A stretch of DNA of 6,416 nucleotides from Candidatus Rokuibacteriota bacterium. GTDB lineage: Bacteria; Methylomirabilota; Methylomirabilia; Rokubacteriales; CSP1-6. A program made the position numbers and the translations under genes. The notes beneath the pieces were generated by a model. It saw nothing but the letters and a program-made list of their open reading frames with translations. It ran no database searches and had not been told where the DNA came from. This document shows, in pieces, positions 1 to 5,812 of the stretch. Location of the stretch: assembly GCA_016201575.1 (NCBI GenBank), contig JACQCN010000228.1, positions 1 through 6,416 of the forward strand. The letters are read 5' to 3'. The stretch's first letter is position 1. Each line of letters starts with the position of its first letter.

Positions 1-985
1 GGATCTCGTCGCGCAGCGCCCGCGCCAGCTCCGGTGCGCCGGCGACCGGACGGAAGTCGAAGTAGATCGACGAGTAGAGCAGGTTCTGGGGCGCCGGCTC
101 CCGGATCCACTCGCCAAAGTACCCACGCCACACGGCGAGCGGCTGGCACCACCGGGGGTTCGAGGCCATGGACCCTCCCGGGCAGCGAGGATACCCGAGC
201 CGAAGCAGCTCGTCGATCACGCGCTCCGCGAGTGCCGCGAAGTACGCGCGGCTCCACGTCTCGAGCCCGGACGGCGGGTCCTCGTAGACGAGGGCGTTGT
301 CCTGGTCGGTGCGGAGCGTCTGCTCGCGCCGGCCCTCGCTGCCGAGCACGAGCCAGCAGAAGGGGACGGGCGGACCGGCGGGCTCGGTCTCGCGGAGGTC
401 GCGCTCCACGAGGGCGAGCACGCGGCGGATCACCAGGTCGTTGAGCTCCGAGACGATCCGGCCGACCTCGTAGCCGCTCAGCCCCTCGCCCACGAGGCGC
501 CGCGTGGCGTCGGTGAGCTCCGGCATGAGGCGCACCAGCTCGTCGAGCGACTCGCGCGTCTGGATCGCGCGGGAGAGCTCGAGCGGCGCCCGCGCCGGGA
601 GGGCCAGCAGCTCGCGGCTCGAGACGACCGCGACGGGGCGGCCGCCCTCGACGACCAGCAGGTGATGGATGTCGCGGCGGCTCATCTCCAGCAGCGCTTC
701 GAGCACGAACGCCTCGGGTGAGACGCTGACGATCGGCCGGGTCATCACGGTGGCGACGGGCTCGTCCGGCGACCGGCCCGCGGCGAGCACGCGCGCGCGC
801 AGGTCGCGGTCGGTGACGATCCCCTCGGGCTGGCCGGCCTCGTCGAGGACGATGATCGAGTCGACCTCGCGCGCGTCCATCACCCGGGCGGCGGCGGCGA
901 TCGTGTCCCCGGCCGCGCAGGTGACCGGCGGGGACTTCACGAGCGCACGAATCTGCAGCCTGAGCGGGGAGGCGGCCTCGGCCAG
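1..985 (-). CDS. CBS-pair / DUF294 nucleotidyltransferase-like signalling protein (C-terminus off window)
   Basis: I translated this frame by hand; it stays open for 328 codons to the left edge. Two CBS domains come first (about residues 13-70 and 76-130: PPVTCAAGDTI, GIVTDRDLRARV, then RPIVSVSPEA, HHLLVVEGG). A DUF294 nucleotidyltransferase-like domain follows, with GSEGRREQTLRTDQDNAL at about 215-232 (the GS plus DxD signature), then GGSMASNPRWCQP and the FDFR-V-G segment near 309-316. CBS pairs generally bind adenine nucleotides; DUF294 resembles the GlnD-type nucleotidyltransferase fold, but its substrate is unknown. The N-terminal cyclic-nucleotide domain found in many relatives is absent. 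No ATG/GTG/TTG precedes the first CBS strand, so I chose CTG at 985, nine bases after AGGGAG; GTG at 940 would cut into CBS1. About 150 further residues are expected beyond base 1. Lying downstream of the symporter, it may regulate transport (inference). Confidence 0.85.
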   Translation of the reverse strand, partial: MAEAASPLRLQIRALVKSPPVTCAAGDTIAAAARVMDAREVDSIIVLDEAGQPEGIVTDRDLRARVLAAGRSPDEPVATVMTRPIVSVSPEAFVLEALLEMSRRDIHHLLVVEGGRPVAVVSSRELLALPARAPLELSRAIQTRESLDELVRLMPELTDATRRLVGEGLSGYEVGRIVSELNDLVIRRVLALVERDLRETEPAGPPVPFCWLVLGSEGRREQTLRTDQDNALVYEDPPSGLETWSRAYFAALAERVIDELLRLGYPRCPGGSMASNPRWCQPLAVWRGYFGEWIREPAPQNLLYSSIYFDFRPVAGAPELARALRDEI

Positions 986-1210
986 TTACTTCTTCTCCCT
1001 GGACGCGTCCGTCTTCAAGTCCGTCTTCGCGTCCGTCTTCTCGTCGGTCTTGTCGCCCGTCACCCCGCTCTCGGTGCCCCCGTAGACCTTCCACACGTCC
1101 TCGGACATCCGCGGGGCGCGCCTGGCCTTCTCGGCCGGGGTCAAGCCGCCCGGCTCGTCGGAGCACCCGGCGAGGATCAGCGCGGCCAGGACGAGGATGA
1201 CGGGGCGCAT
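986..1210 (-). CDS. Small predicted lipoprotein with KTDx repeats (unknown function)
   Basis: This is a 74-residue protein starting at ATG 1210. It has a short lipoprotein signal peptide: MRP, a hydrophobic core VILVLAALI, then the lipobox LAGC with the acceptor cysteine at residue 16. The mature part is about 58 residues, hydrophilic and charged, ending in a four-fold KTD(x) repeat and a lysine-rich tail. It would be lipidated and anchored to the membrane facing outward. I do not recognise a family. It sits between the symporter and the CBS/DUF294 gene and ends directly against the latter. No Shine-Dalgarno sequence precedes its ATG (the upstream bases are all G/C), so it probably depends on coupling to translation of the symporter. 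That lack, and the unresolved symporter 3' end, leave the start slightly uncertain. Confidence 0.6.
   Translation of the reverse strand: MRPVILVLAALILAGCSDEPGGLTPAEKARRAPRMSEDVWKVYGGTESGVTGDKTDEKTDAKTDLKTDASREKK
995..1000 (-). promoter_or_regulatory. Ribosome binding site AGGGAG for the CTG start at 985
   Basis: On the minus strand AGGGAG lies inside the last codons of the lipoprotein gene (REKK region), nine bases before the CTG at 985. It is the only good Shine-Dalgarno match near the CBS/DUF294 N-terminus and supports a rare CTG start immediately after the upstream TAA, with translation likely coupled to the lipoprotein gene. Toe-printing or N-terminal peptides would decide. Confidence 0.45.
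1008..1055 (-). repeat. Four 12-bp tandem repeats in the lipoprotein gene
   Basis: On the plus strand the units read TCCGTCTTCAAG, TCCGTCTTCGCG, TCCGTCTTCTCG and TCGGTCTTGTCG. Each encodes one four-residue KTD-type unit on the minus strand. Because the unit is a multiple of three, slippage would change tail length without breaking the frame. The low-complexity charged tail is probably a flexible spacer (inference). Confidence 0.75.
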
Positions 1211-1211
1211 G

Positions 1212-2975
1212 CCGGCGGCGCCGGCGGGGGGCCCGCTGGATCTGCGCCTCGCCCAGGAACGACAGGCCGGCCTTGAAGCACATCGCCCACATCATCACGA
1301 TCCCGATCAGCCACCACACGATCTGCCACGACCACAGCGGCGGGAAGCCGAGGAACGAGAACCCGTGGTTCCCGAGCACCGCGCCGGGACCGATGGCAAA
1401 GATGTACCAGACGGGCACGACCACCCACATGGCCCGGCGCCAGGTCTTCTGCGACGCGGTGGGCCGGTCGATGTCGTCGAGCCAGTGGCGGATCTCCTTT
1501 CGCCGTGCCTCGATCTCCGGGGAGTCGGGGAAGAGCTTGCTGAAGAGCAGCGCCACCACGAGCCCGACCCCCAGGCCCCAGCCGGCCGAGTGGATCGTCC
1601 AGAGGAACCCGAGCGTGTCGCTCCACGGGCTGACGTTCCGGTCCGTGACGATGACGGCCGCGATCCCGGCGATGAGCCCGGCCACGGCCCCGACGCCCTT
1701 GATCGGCCAGCCGTAGCAGACGCCGAGGAGCGCGACGTACATCAGCGTGCCGAAGGCGGTGGCGAGGCCGCCCAGCATGACGAGGGCCGCGGCCGACTTG
1801 ATCGAGATGACCATCGCCACCGTGGCGATGAGGACGGCGAACACCCGGGACATCCAGATCTGCTCGGCGTGGCCGGCCCGGGGCCGGATGTAGCGGAAGT
1901 AGACGTCGCGCGCGAGGATCGTCGAGCCCGTCCCGATGTAGGGCGCCGCCGTCGACTGCATCGCCGCCAGCGCGCCGATCGTCACGAACGCGAGCCAGAA
2001 CCCGGGCAGGTAGGCGTGCATCAGCTTGGGCACGAGGTCGCGGTCGGAGGAGATCCCCAGCTCGGCGCCCACCACCAGCCCGCCCATCCCCTGGATGGCG
2101 GTGAAGAAGAAGAGCGCGAACCCCACGAAGAACGTCGAGGCGATCGCCTGCTGCCACGGGAACGGCCGCGGGTTCTTGTTCGAGAAGGACCACATCGTGA
2201 AGGCCGGCGAGGCCTGGATCCCCATCAGCGAGAACATGTAGGTGAGGATCATCATGCCGGTCCAGATCGTCTTGTTCGCCGTGAACTGGATCACGCCCGG
2301 GACGGTGAGGTACTTCTCGTCGAGCGCGTTGACCTTCTGCGACAGGAAGTCCCATCCCCCGGCCGAATGCAGGACGAATACGCCGAGCACGATGATCCCG
2401 AGGATCAGCAGGACGCACTGCAAGCAGTCGACCCACGCGATGGAGCGAATGCCGCCGGCCGCGACGTAGAACACGACGATCGCGGCCAGGAGGATCGAGC
2501 CCGTGATGACGGGGACGCCGGTCACCCAGTGGAAGAGCGAGCCCGACGCGATGAGCTGGACCGCCGAGTAGAAAGACGAGTAGAGGAAGGCGACGATGAC
2601 CACGAGCCAGCGCATCACCTCGGAGCCGTAGTAGTACGAATACATGTCGCCGGGCGTAATGAAGCCGTAGCGCTTGCCCAGGAGCCACTGCCGCTTGGCG
2701 AACCAGGTGCCGGTGATCGGGATCGTGAGGACGTAGAACGAGGCGAAGGCATAGGCGAGACCGTCACGCCAGATGAGTCCCGGGTGCCCGATGAACGTCC
2801 ATCCCGAGAAGGAGGTCGCCGTCGCGGCCAGGATGAAGACGATCATCGGGATCTGACGCCCGCCAATCATGTATCCGCTGGCCGTCTTGGAGACGATGGC
2901 GCCGCGGATCCCCCAGTAGATACAGTAGGCCCAGTACAGGATGACCAGGGTCCAGACCCACGCTTCTTTGCTCAT
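1212..2975 (-). CDS. Sodium:solute symporter (SSS/PutP-like family); 3' end unresolved
   Basis: Translation from ATG 2975 gives a polytopic membrane protein of at least 581 clean residues, matching the SSS family (PF00474). Visible landmarks are the N-terminal helix (WVWTLVILYWAYCIYWG), the GGR-IP-FILAATATSFSGWTFIG segment (38-63), GGIRSIAWVDCLQ (174-186), and AAMQSTAAPYIGTGSTILARDVY (337-359). The Ser341-Thr342 pair falls where the family's Na2 sodium-site hydroxyls lie. Twelve or more hydrophobic segments can be read, the last ending at MMWAMCFKAG near 570. It should couple Na+ entry to uptake of an organic solute such as an amino or organic acid; the substrate cannot be told. AAAGGAG lies six bases before ATG. 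The frame has no stop: after residue 581 it becomes RAPRRRRRHAPRH and stays open to base 1, so the end given here is the last position I can defend. An indel in the G6 run at 1226-1231 would move translation to a stop at 1177 or into the lipoprotein frame. Confidence 0.85.
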
Positions 2976-2981
2976 GCGCGG

Positions 2982-2988
2982 CTCCTTT
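2982..2988 (-). promoter_or_regulatory. Ribosome binding site AAAGGAG for the symporter
   Basis: AAAGGAG on the minus strand is separated by six bases from ATG 2975. It fixes the symporter start. The resulting N-terminus (MSKEAWVWTL) leads straight into the first hydrophobic helix, as expected for this family. Confidence 0.8.
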
Positions 2989-3417
2989 CGCCGGAGTGCC
3001 CCGCGTGGCTCAGCAGGTCACGTTTCGGAGGTCGTCCATGATCCGATCACTTCTGGAGGTGAACGCGGCGGTGAGCAGCCGGGACGCGATCGAGGGCGTC
3101 ATTTTCGGCGGTGATCTTCGTTCATTTGTGCGCGCTTGTCCAGATCATTTTGTCCGCCGCCCGGGTCCGGTCTCCGCGTTCCGGGCCGGGTGCGAGCGGA
3201 CGCGCGGCGGTTCCGGCCCGTGACCCGCGTCGCGGCCGATCTCGGTCGTCGCGCCCGATCGGGCGGCTTCGCGGGTGCGGCATCCCCGTCGGCTGGGCCC
3301 GCGTCAGCGCGGCGATGAACCCGTCGGAGGCGCGGCGCCGATGCACCCGCCGCCAGTCCGCCCGCCCCCGGAGATGGCCGTGGGACCGGGAGCCCGGCCG
3401 GCGCGATCGGGGCCACC

Positions 3418-3437
3418 GGGAGGCGCGCGCGCCTCCC
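3418..3437. repeat. Perfect 20-bp palindrome
   Basis: GGGAGGCGCGCGCGCCTCCC reads the same on both strands, with no spacer. It lies about 190-210 bases upstream of the predicted sigma-54 transcription start near 3629, a usual distance for an enhancer site of a sigma-54 activator. It could equally be a hairpin or chance in GC-rich DNA. The palindrome is seen; its role is inference. Confidence 0.5.
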
Positions 3438-3602
3438 CCGGAGCCGATTTCGGTCACGATGCCGCCCGAGAATTGGCAGCAGGGGCCCCATTTTTGGGCC
3501 GCCCCGGTCCCGGCAGGCGCGATCCGGGGGCTCATCAAGAGTTCGAGGAACCCCCCGGCATTCCGCTGAATTAGGCCGGCTGCTCCTTCGTCAGAAACCC
3601 CG

Positions 3603-3618
3603 CGGCACACCTGTTGCA
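3603..3618 (+). promoter_or_regulatory. Sigma-54 (RpoN) -24/-12 promoter of the DksA-like gene
   Basis: CGGCACACCTGTTGCA matches the sigma-54 consensus TGGCACG-N4-TTGCW, with GG at 3604-3605, GC at 3616-3617 and exactly ten bases between them. GGCAC and TTGCA are both complete. Transcription should begin about 12 bases past the GC element, near 3629, giving a leader of about 26 bases before ATG 3655 that contains a strong ribosome binding site. Sigma-54 promoters require an AAA+ activator bound upstream; none is encoded in this window. Confidence 0.7.
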
Positions 3619-3641
3619 CCTAAAGCCGCAGCCATGGGATC

Positions 3642-3651
3642 GGAGGAGGAG
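3642..3651 (+). promoter_or_regulatory. Ribosome binding site deciding the DksA-like start
   Basis: GGAGGAGGAG ends three bases before ATG 3655; its first GGAGG is eight bases away. It lies downstream of the alternative ATG at 3634, which has no ribosome binding site and would sit only about five bases after the predicted transcription start. Start 3655 is therefore preferred. Confidence 0.8.
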
Positions 3652-3654
3652 CCA

Positions 3655-4062
3655 ATGGACGAGATCCGGATGAAGCTGGACAAGGAGTTGCGCGAGGCCA
3701 TCGGCCGGCTCCGCCGGATGGGCGGCGGACTGGCGGCCGACGATCTGCCGGGCGCAATTGGTGATAATTCTCCGTTCGCCGATGAGGTCGACGGGATTCA
3801 GGTCAACGAGAGCCGGGAGCTGGGCTTCGCCACGCGGACGATGCTGGTCGAGCGCGTGAACCGCCTGGCCGAGGCGCTGGACCGGCTCAGCGAGGGCGCC
3901 TACGGCGTGTGCGTGGAGTGCGGCGAGCGGATCGCGCCCGCGCGGCTCCGGGCGCTGCCCGAGGTGCAGACGTGCGTCCGCTGCCAGGACCGCCTCGAGC
4001 GGATGGAGCGGCGGATGGAGACCGTCGGCGCCGTGTTCGGCGACATCTCCGAGGAGATCTAG
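3655..4062 (+). CDS. TraR/DksA-family C4 zinc-finger protein
   Basis: A 135-residue protein. The N-terminal half is helical and charged, as in the DksA coiled coil. The C-terminal half has the family zinc finger: CVEC (Cys86, Cys89) and CVRC (Cys107, Cys110), joined by GERIAPARLRALPEVQT, and preceded by the usual helix ending RLSEGAYG. Between the coil arms DEVDGI (43-48) aligns with the acidic tip of E. coli DksA (D71-x-x-D74-x-A76). Both aspartates are kept, but Ile48 replaces Ala76. DksA-type proteins enter the RNA polymerase secondary channel and alter initiation, often with ppGpp; this one is close in length to canonical DksA (151 residues in E. coli) but could be a specialised paralogue. 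It is preceded by a sigma-54 promoter, so it is probably made only under an activator-controlled condition. Its TAG stop overlaps the stop of the convergent phosphodiesterase gene. Confidence 0.9.
   Translation: MDEIRMKLDKELREAIGRLRRMGGGLAADDLPGAIGDNSPFADEVDGIQVNESRELGFATRTMLVERVNRLAEALDRLSEGAYGVCVECGERIAPARLRALPEVQTCVRCQDRLERMERRMETVGAVFGDISEEI
4059..4062. other. CTAG shared by two convergent stop codons
   Basis: Bases 4060-4062 are the TAG of the DksA-like gene, and 4059-4061 read TAG on the minus strand for the phosphodiesterase. The palindromic CTAG ends both genes with a four-base overlap and no room for a terminator between them. Confidence 0.9.
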
Positions 4063-4742
4063 GCGAGAGCCGGCCGGGCGCGTAGCACGTCCGGCGCATC
4101 GGTGATGATGCCGGTGACCTCCCAGCCGATCAGCCGGTCCATCAGCGTCGGGTCGTTCACCGTCCACACGTAGACATCAAGGCCCGCCTCCCGGGCCGCG
4201 CGCACGCGCGGCCCTCGAAGGATGGACGGCCGGGGCACCGAGTCCACCAGGGCCACGCGCCCCAGCTCCGGGTTCAGCGCGCGCACCGCCGGGAGCGCCG
4301 CGTGGTCGAACGCGAGCACCAGCGCCCGCCCCACCACGCCGTAGACCTCCAGCAGCGACACGACCCGCTCCTCGATGCCCGGATAGCGGGCCGATCCCGC
4401 CTTGAGCTCCACCGCGAACCCGATCCGATCGCGGAAGCGCTCCAGCACCTCCGGCAGACTTTGCAGCCGCTGGCCGCGGAAATTGCCGCCCCGCCAGGCG
4501 CCCGCGTCCAGCCGCTTGAGCGCCTGGAGCGAGTGGTCGCGCACGCGGCCGCGACCGGTCGTCGTGCGCCCCAGCGTGTCGTCATGGATGATCACCGGCT
4601 GATCGTCCGCGGTGAGGTGGACGTCGAGCTCCAGCATGTCGGCGCCCTGGGCGACGGCCAGCTCGAAGGCCGCCAGCGTGTTCTCGGGCGCGTACGCAGA
4701 GGCTCCGCGATGGGCGATCACCAGGGGCCGCCTTGGCGTCAC
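4059..4742 (-). CDS. Glycerophosphodiester phosphodiesterase (GDPD family)
   Basis: A 227-residue cytosolic protein (no signal peptide) from GTG 4742. It should hydrolyse glycerophosphodiesters to sn-glycerol 3-phosphate and an alcohol. Family landmarks are AHRGASAYAPENT (His11, Arg12, Glu20), ELDVHLT (Glu38, Asp40), IIHDDTLGRTT (His53), FAVELKAG (Glu112, Lys114), VYVWTVNDP and GIITDAP. The histidine pair and metal-binding acids are therefore present. The stretch between VALVD and WTVN is about 17 residues shorter than in E. coli UgpQ, where a TIM-barrel strand would lie, so the fold may be altered. The start has no clear ribosome binding site; it is the earliest start codon in the open frame and gives the normal N-terminus before AHRG. 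It ends tail-to-tail with the DksA-like gene and diverges from the acyltransferase gene. Confidence 0.9.
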   Translation of the reverse strand: MTPRRPLVIAHRGASAYAPENTLAAFELAVAQGADMLELDVHLTADDQPVIIHDDTLGRTTTGRGRVRDHSLQALKRLDAGAWRGGNFRGQRLQSLPEVLERFRDRIGFAVELKAGSARYPGIEERVVSLLEVYGVVGRALVLAFDHAALPAVRALNPELGRVALVDSVPRPSILRGPRVRAAREAGLDVYVWTVNDPTLMDRLIGWEVTGIITDAPDVLRARPALA

Positions 4743-4768
4743 CGGAGGCCCCGTGTCAAGATTGAGGC

Positions 4769-5386
4769 GTGCGGACGCCGATCCTCGACGTCATCCGCCC
4801 GGCCATGTACCTCGCGAGCCGGGCCTACTTCGGCCTGACGCTCCAGGGCGTCGAGAACATCCCCGCAGGGGGGCCGCTCCTGATCACGCCCAACCACCAG
4901 ACCTACGCCGACCCGCCGCTGGTCACGATCGCGGTGCGCCGGCCCGTCCACTACATGGCCTGGGACGCGCTCTTCGAGGTGCCCGGGCTGGGCTGGATGA
5001 TCCGGCGGCTTCGCGCCTTCCCGGTGGCGCTCGAGAGCAGCGATCCCCGGGCGGTCCGGCAGGTGGTGCGGCTCCTGGAGGCCGAGGCGGCGGTGATGAT
5101 CTTCCCGGAGGGAGGGCGCTCGCCGGACGGCCGGCTCCAGCGCTTCAAGCTGGGCGCCTTCCGCCTCGCCGCGTCGCACGGCGTGCCGGTCCTCCCCGTC
5201 ACGATCGCGGGCGGCGACGTGTCCTGGCCGCCGGGCCGGTTCCTGCCCCGGCCCGGGCGCATCACGATCACCTACCACCCGGTGCTCAAGCCCGACCGCG
5301 CGACCGACTCGAGGTCGGCCGCGCGCGACCTCGCCGAGCGCGCGCGAGCGGCGATCGCCAGCGCGCTCCCCGAGGACCTCCGCTAG
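4769..5386 (+). CDS. plsC: 1-acyl-sn-glycerol-3-phosphate acyltransferase (PlsC family)
   Basis: A 205-residue protein of the PlsC/lysophosphatidate acyltransferase family, which adds the second acyl chain to make phosphatidate at the inner membrane. The catalytic HX4D motif is NHQTYADPP (about residues 48-56). Motif III reads FPEGGRSPDG (about 112-121), with Gly in place of the usual Thr of FPEGTRS. GVPVLPVTIAGGD forms the following strand. Length fits the short bacterial form. GTG 4769 is the first start possible, because an in-frame TGA sits at 4763; only a weak GAGG lies very close to it, so ATG 4805 is an alternative that still keeps all motifs. The gene diverges from the phosphodiesterase with 26 bases between start codons. 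Together they suggest a phospholipid synthesis and head-group recycling pair (inference). The acyl donor, CoA or ACP, cannot be told. Confidence 0.9.
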   Translation: MRTPILDVIRPAMYLASRAYFGLTLQGVENIPAGGPLLITPNHQTYADPPLVTIAVRRPVHYMAWDALFEVPGLGWMIRRLRAFPVALESSDPRAVRQVVRLLEAEAAVMIFPEGGRSPDGRLQRFKLGAFRLAASHGVPVLPVTIAGGDVSWPPGRFLPRPGRITITYHPVLKPDRATDSRSAARDLAERARAAIASALPEDLR

Positions 5387-5437
5387 CGCGCAGTATTCAT
5401 GAAGGGCACCACGGGGAGCCGGGCGGGTGGCGCGGCA

Positions 5438-5494
5438 GGCAGGCCCGTCCGCCCGCAGCGAGTGGGGTATCGAGCGAGGACGGACGGGCCTGCC
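5438..5494. repeat. Perfect 14-bp inverted repeat with 29-base loop
   Basis: GGCAGGCCCGTCCG (5438-5451) is the exact reverse complement of CGGACGGGCCTGCC (5481-5494). It begins 52 bases after the acyltransferase stop. No T tract follows, so it is not a classical terminator, though it could act as an RNA-stabilising or transcript-end structure. Near its edges, TTCATGAA (about 5397-5404) and TTCGTGAA (about 5499-5506) form a second imperfect outer pair, giving the look of a small mobile or extragenic palindromic element. Confidence 0.7.
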
Positions 5495-5523
5495 GACGTT
5501 CGTGAATGATCCGCGCTCGACGA

Positions 5524-5552
5524 TCGGAGGGGGCCGTCGAGGCCCCCTCCGA
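5524..5552. repeat. 12-bp stem hairpin, copy 1 of TCGGAGGGGG element
   Basis: TCGGAGGGGGCC, loop GTCGA, then GGCCCCCTCCGA: a perfect 12-bp stem with a five-base loop. The same TCGGAGGGGG/CCCCCTCCGA arms recur at 5778-5805. It may help end plus-strand transcripts from the acyltransferase gene, but there is no T tract. Confidence 0.75.
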
Positions 5553-5700
5553 GCCTCCCCCACGAACAGGGTTGCGCTGGCGGAGCCGGCGCTCGTACGG
5601 CGCCGATCCCCACCCGCGCCACGCGACCCACGAGCTGGCTCGCGAGACCGTCGCCGCGAACAGACCCCGATGCGCCGGAGTCCGACTGTTCAAGTGGTCG

Positions 5701-5710
5701 GTCACGTGAC
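5701..5710. promoter_or_regulatory. GTCACGTGAC palindrome, possible regulator site
   Basis: A perfect 10-bp palindrome. It has the form of a dimeric regulator site, but it lies between two gene ends rather than before a start, so chance is the more likely explanation. Confidence 0.2.
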
Positions 5711-5744
5711 TATCGTCCTCTCGCGACTCTTGACTGCCGTTCGA

Positions 5745-5762
5745 GCGCCGGCTTGCCGGCGC
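5745..5762. repeat. GC hairpin GCGCCGGC-TT-GCCGGCGC
   Basis: The two eight-base arms are exact reverse complements around TT; in practice this is a 7-bp stem with a CTTG loop. It lies about 50 bases past the threonine ammonia-lyase stop and may add to transcript ending there. Confidence 0.5.
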
Positions 5763-5777
5763 CAGCCGGGGGGAGGT

Positions 5778-5805
5778 TCGGAAGGGGGACGGAGCCCCCC
5801 TCCGA
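5778..5805 (-). terminator. Hairpin after the threonine ammonia-lyase gene, copy 2 of TCGGAGGGGG element
   Basis: On the minus strand, seven bases after the TGA, an 11-base arm TCGGAGGGGGG pairs with CCCCCTTCCGA across a CTCCGT loop with one mismatch. Its position directly behind the stop suggests a transcript-ending role. No U tract follows, so it would be an atypical or Rho-assisted terminator. It resembles copy 1 at 5524-5552. Confidence 0.45.
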
Positions 5806-5812
5806 GACTGTG

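Larger units (their letters stand above)
2976..3602. other. Long intergenic region between symporter and DksA-like gene
   Basis: About 630 bases lie between divergent genes. Open frames exist on both strands, but all are rich in Arg/Pro/Ala/Gly, overlap each other and show no family motif, so I call the stretch non-coding. It holds a 20-bp palindrome (3418-3437), a hairpin GGCCC-CATTTTT-GGGCC (3484-3500) with an unusual T run in its loop, and an IHF-like CATCAAGAGTTCG (3533-3545). The symporter promoter should lie in the right-to-left direction; the only candidate I see is TGGACA (3137-3142, minus) with GAAGAT 17 bases on (3114-3119), a weak match. The 3440-3560 part looks different from its neighbours and could be a decayed insertion-sequence end, but I see no transposase or terminal repeats. 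Confidence 0.6.
5387..5812. other. Inverted-repeat-rich intergenic region
   Basis: About 425 bases between the 3' ends of the convergent acyltransferase and threonine ammonia-lyase genes. No frame shows a recognisable protein, and frames on both strands overlap. It holds a long-loop 14-bp inverted repeat (5438-5494), two related hairpins (5524-5552 and 5778-5805), a tight GC hairpin (5745-5762) and a 10-bp palindrome (5701-5710). I see no tRNA and no transposase. Confidence 0.6.

Noticed and set aside
34..1085. Plus-strand open frames across the CBS/DUF294 gene
   Set aside because: Low-complexity Arg/Ser/Ala-rich translations opposite a frame with clear CBS and DUF294 motifs.
1197..3041. 614-residue open frame on the plus strand, and a 503-residue one on the minus strand at 1177-2688
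   Set aside because: Both overlap the symporter in other frames; composition is mostly Arg, Asp, Glu, His, Gly, Pro with no domain, as expected for shadows of a GC-rich gene.
3114..3142. Sigma-70-like promoter TGGACA-N17-GAAGAT for the symporter
   Set aside because: The -10 matches only three of six positions; kept as a remark, not as a feature.
3440..3600. Possible decayed insertion-sequence end
   Set aside because: The local composition suggests it, but there is no transposase fragment, paired terminal repeat or target duplication to support it.
3099..3619. Several overlapping open frames on both strands in the 2976-3602 gap, the longest 165 residues
   Set aside because: No recognisable motif, no good ribosome binding sites, mutual overlap, and the minus-strand frame would run through the sigma-54 promoter.
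3634..3654. Alternative upstream ATG for the DksA-like gene
   Set aside because: No ribosome binding site, only about five bases after the predicted transcription start, and it would place the strong GGAGGAGGAG inside the coding region.
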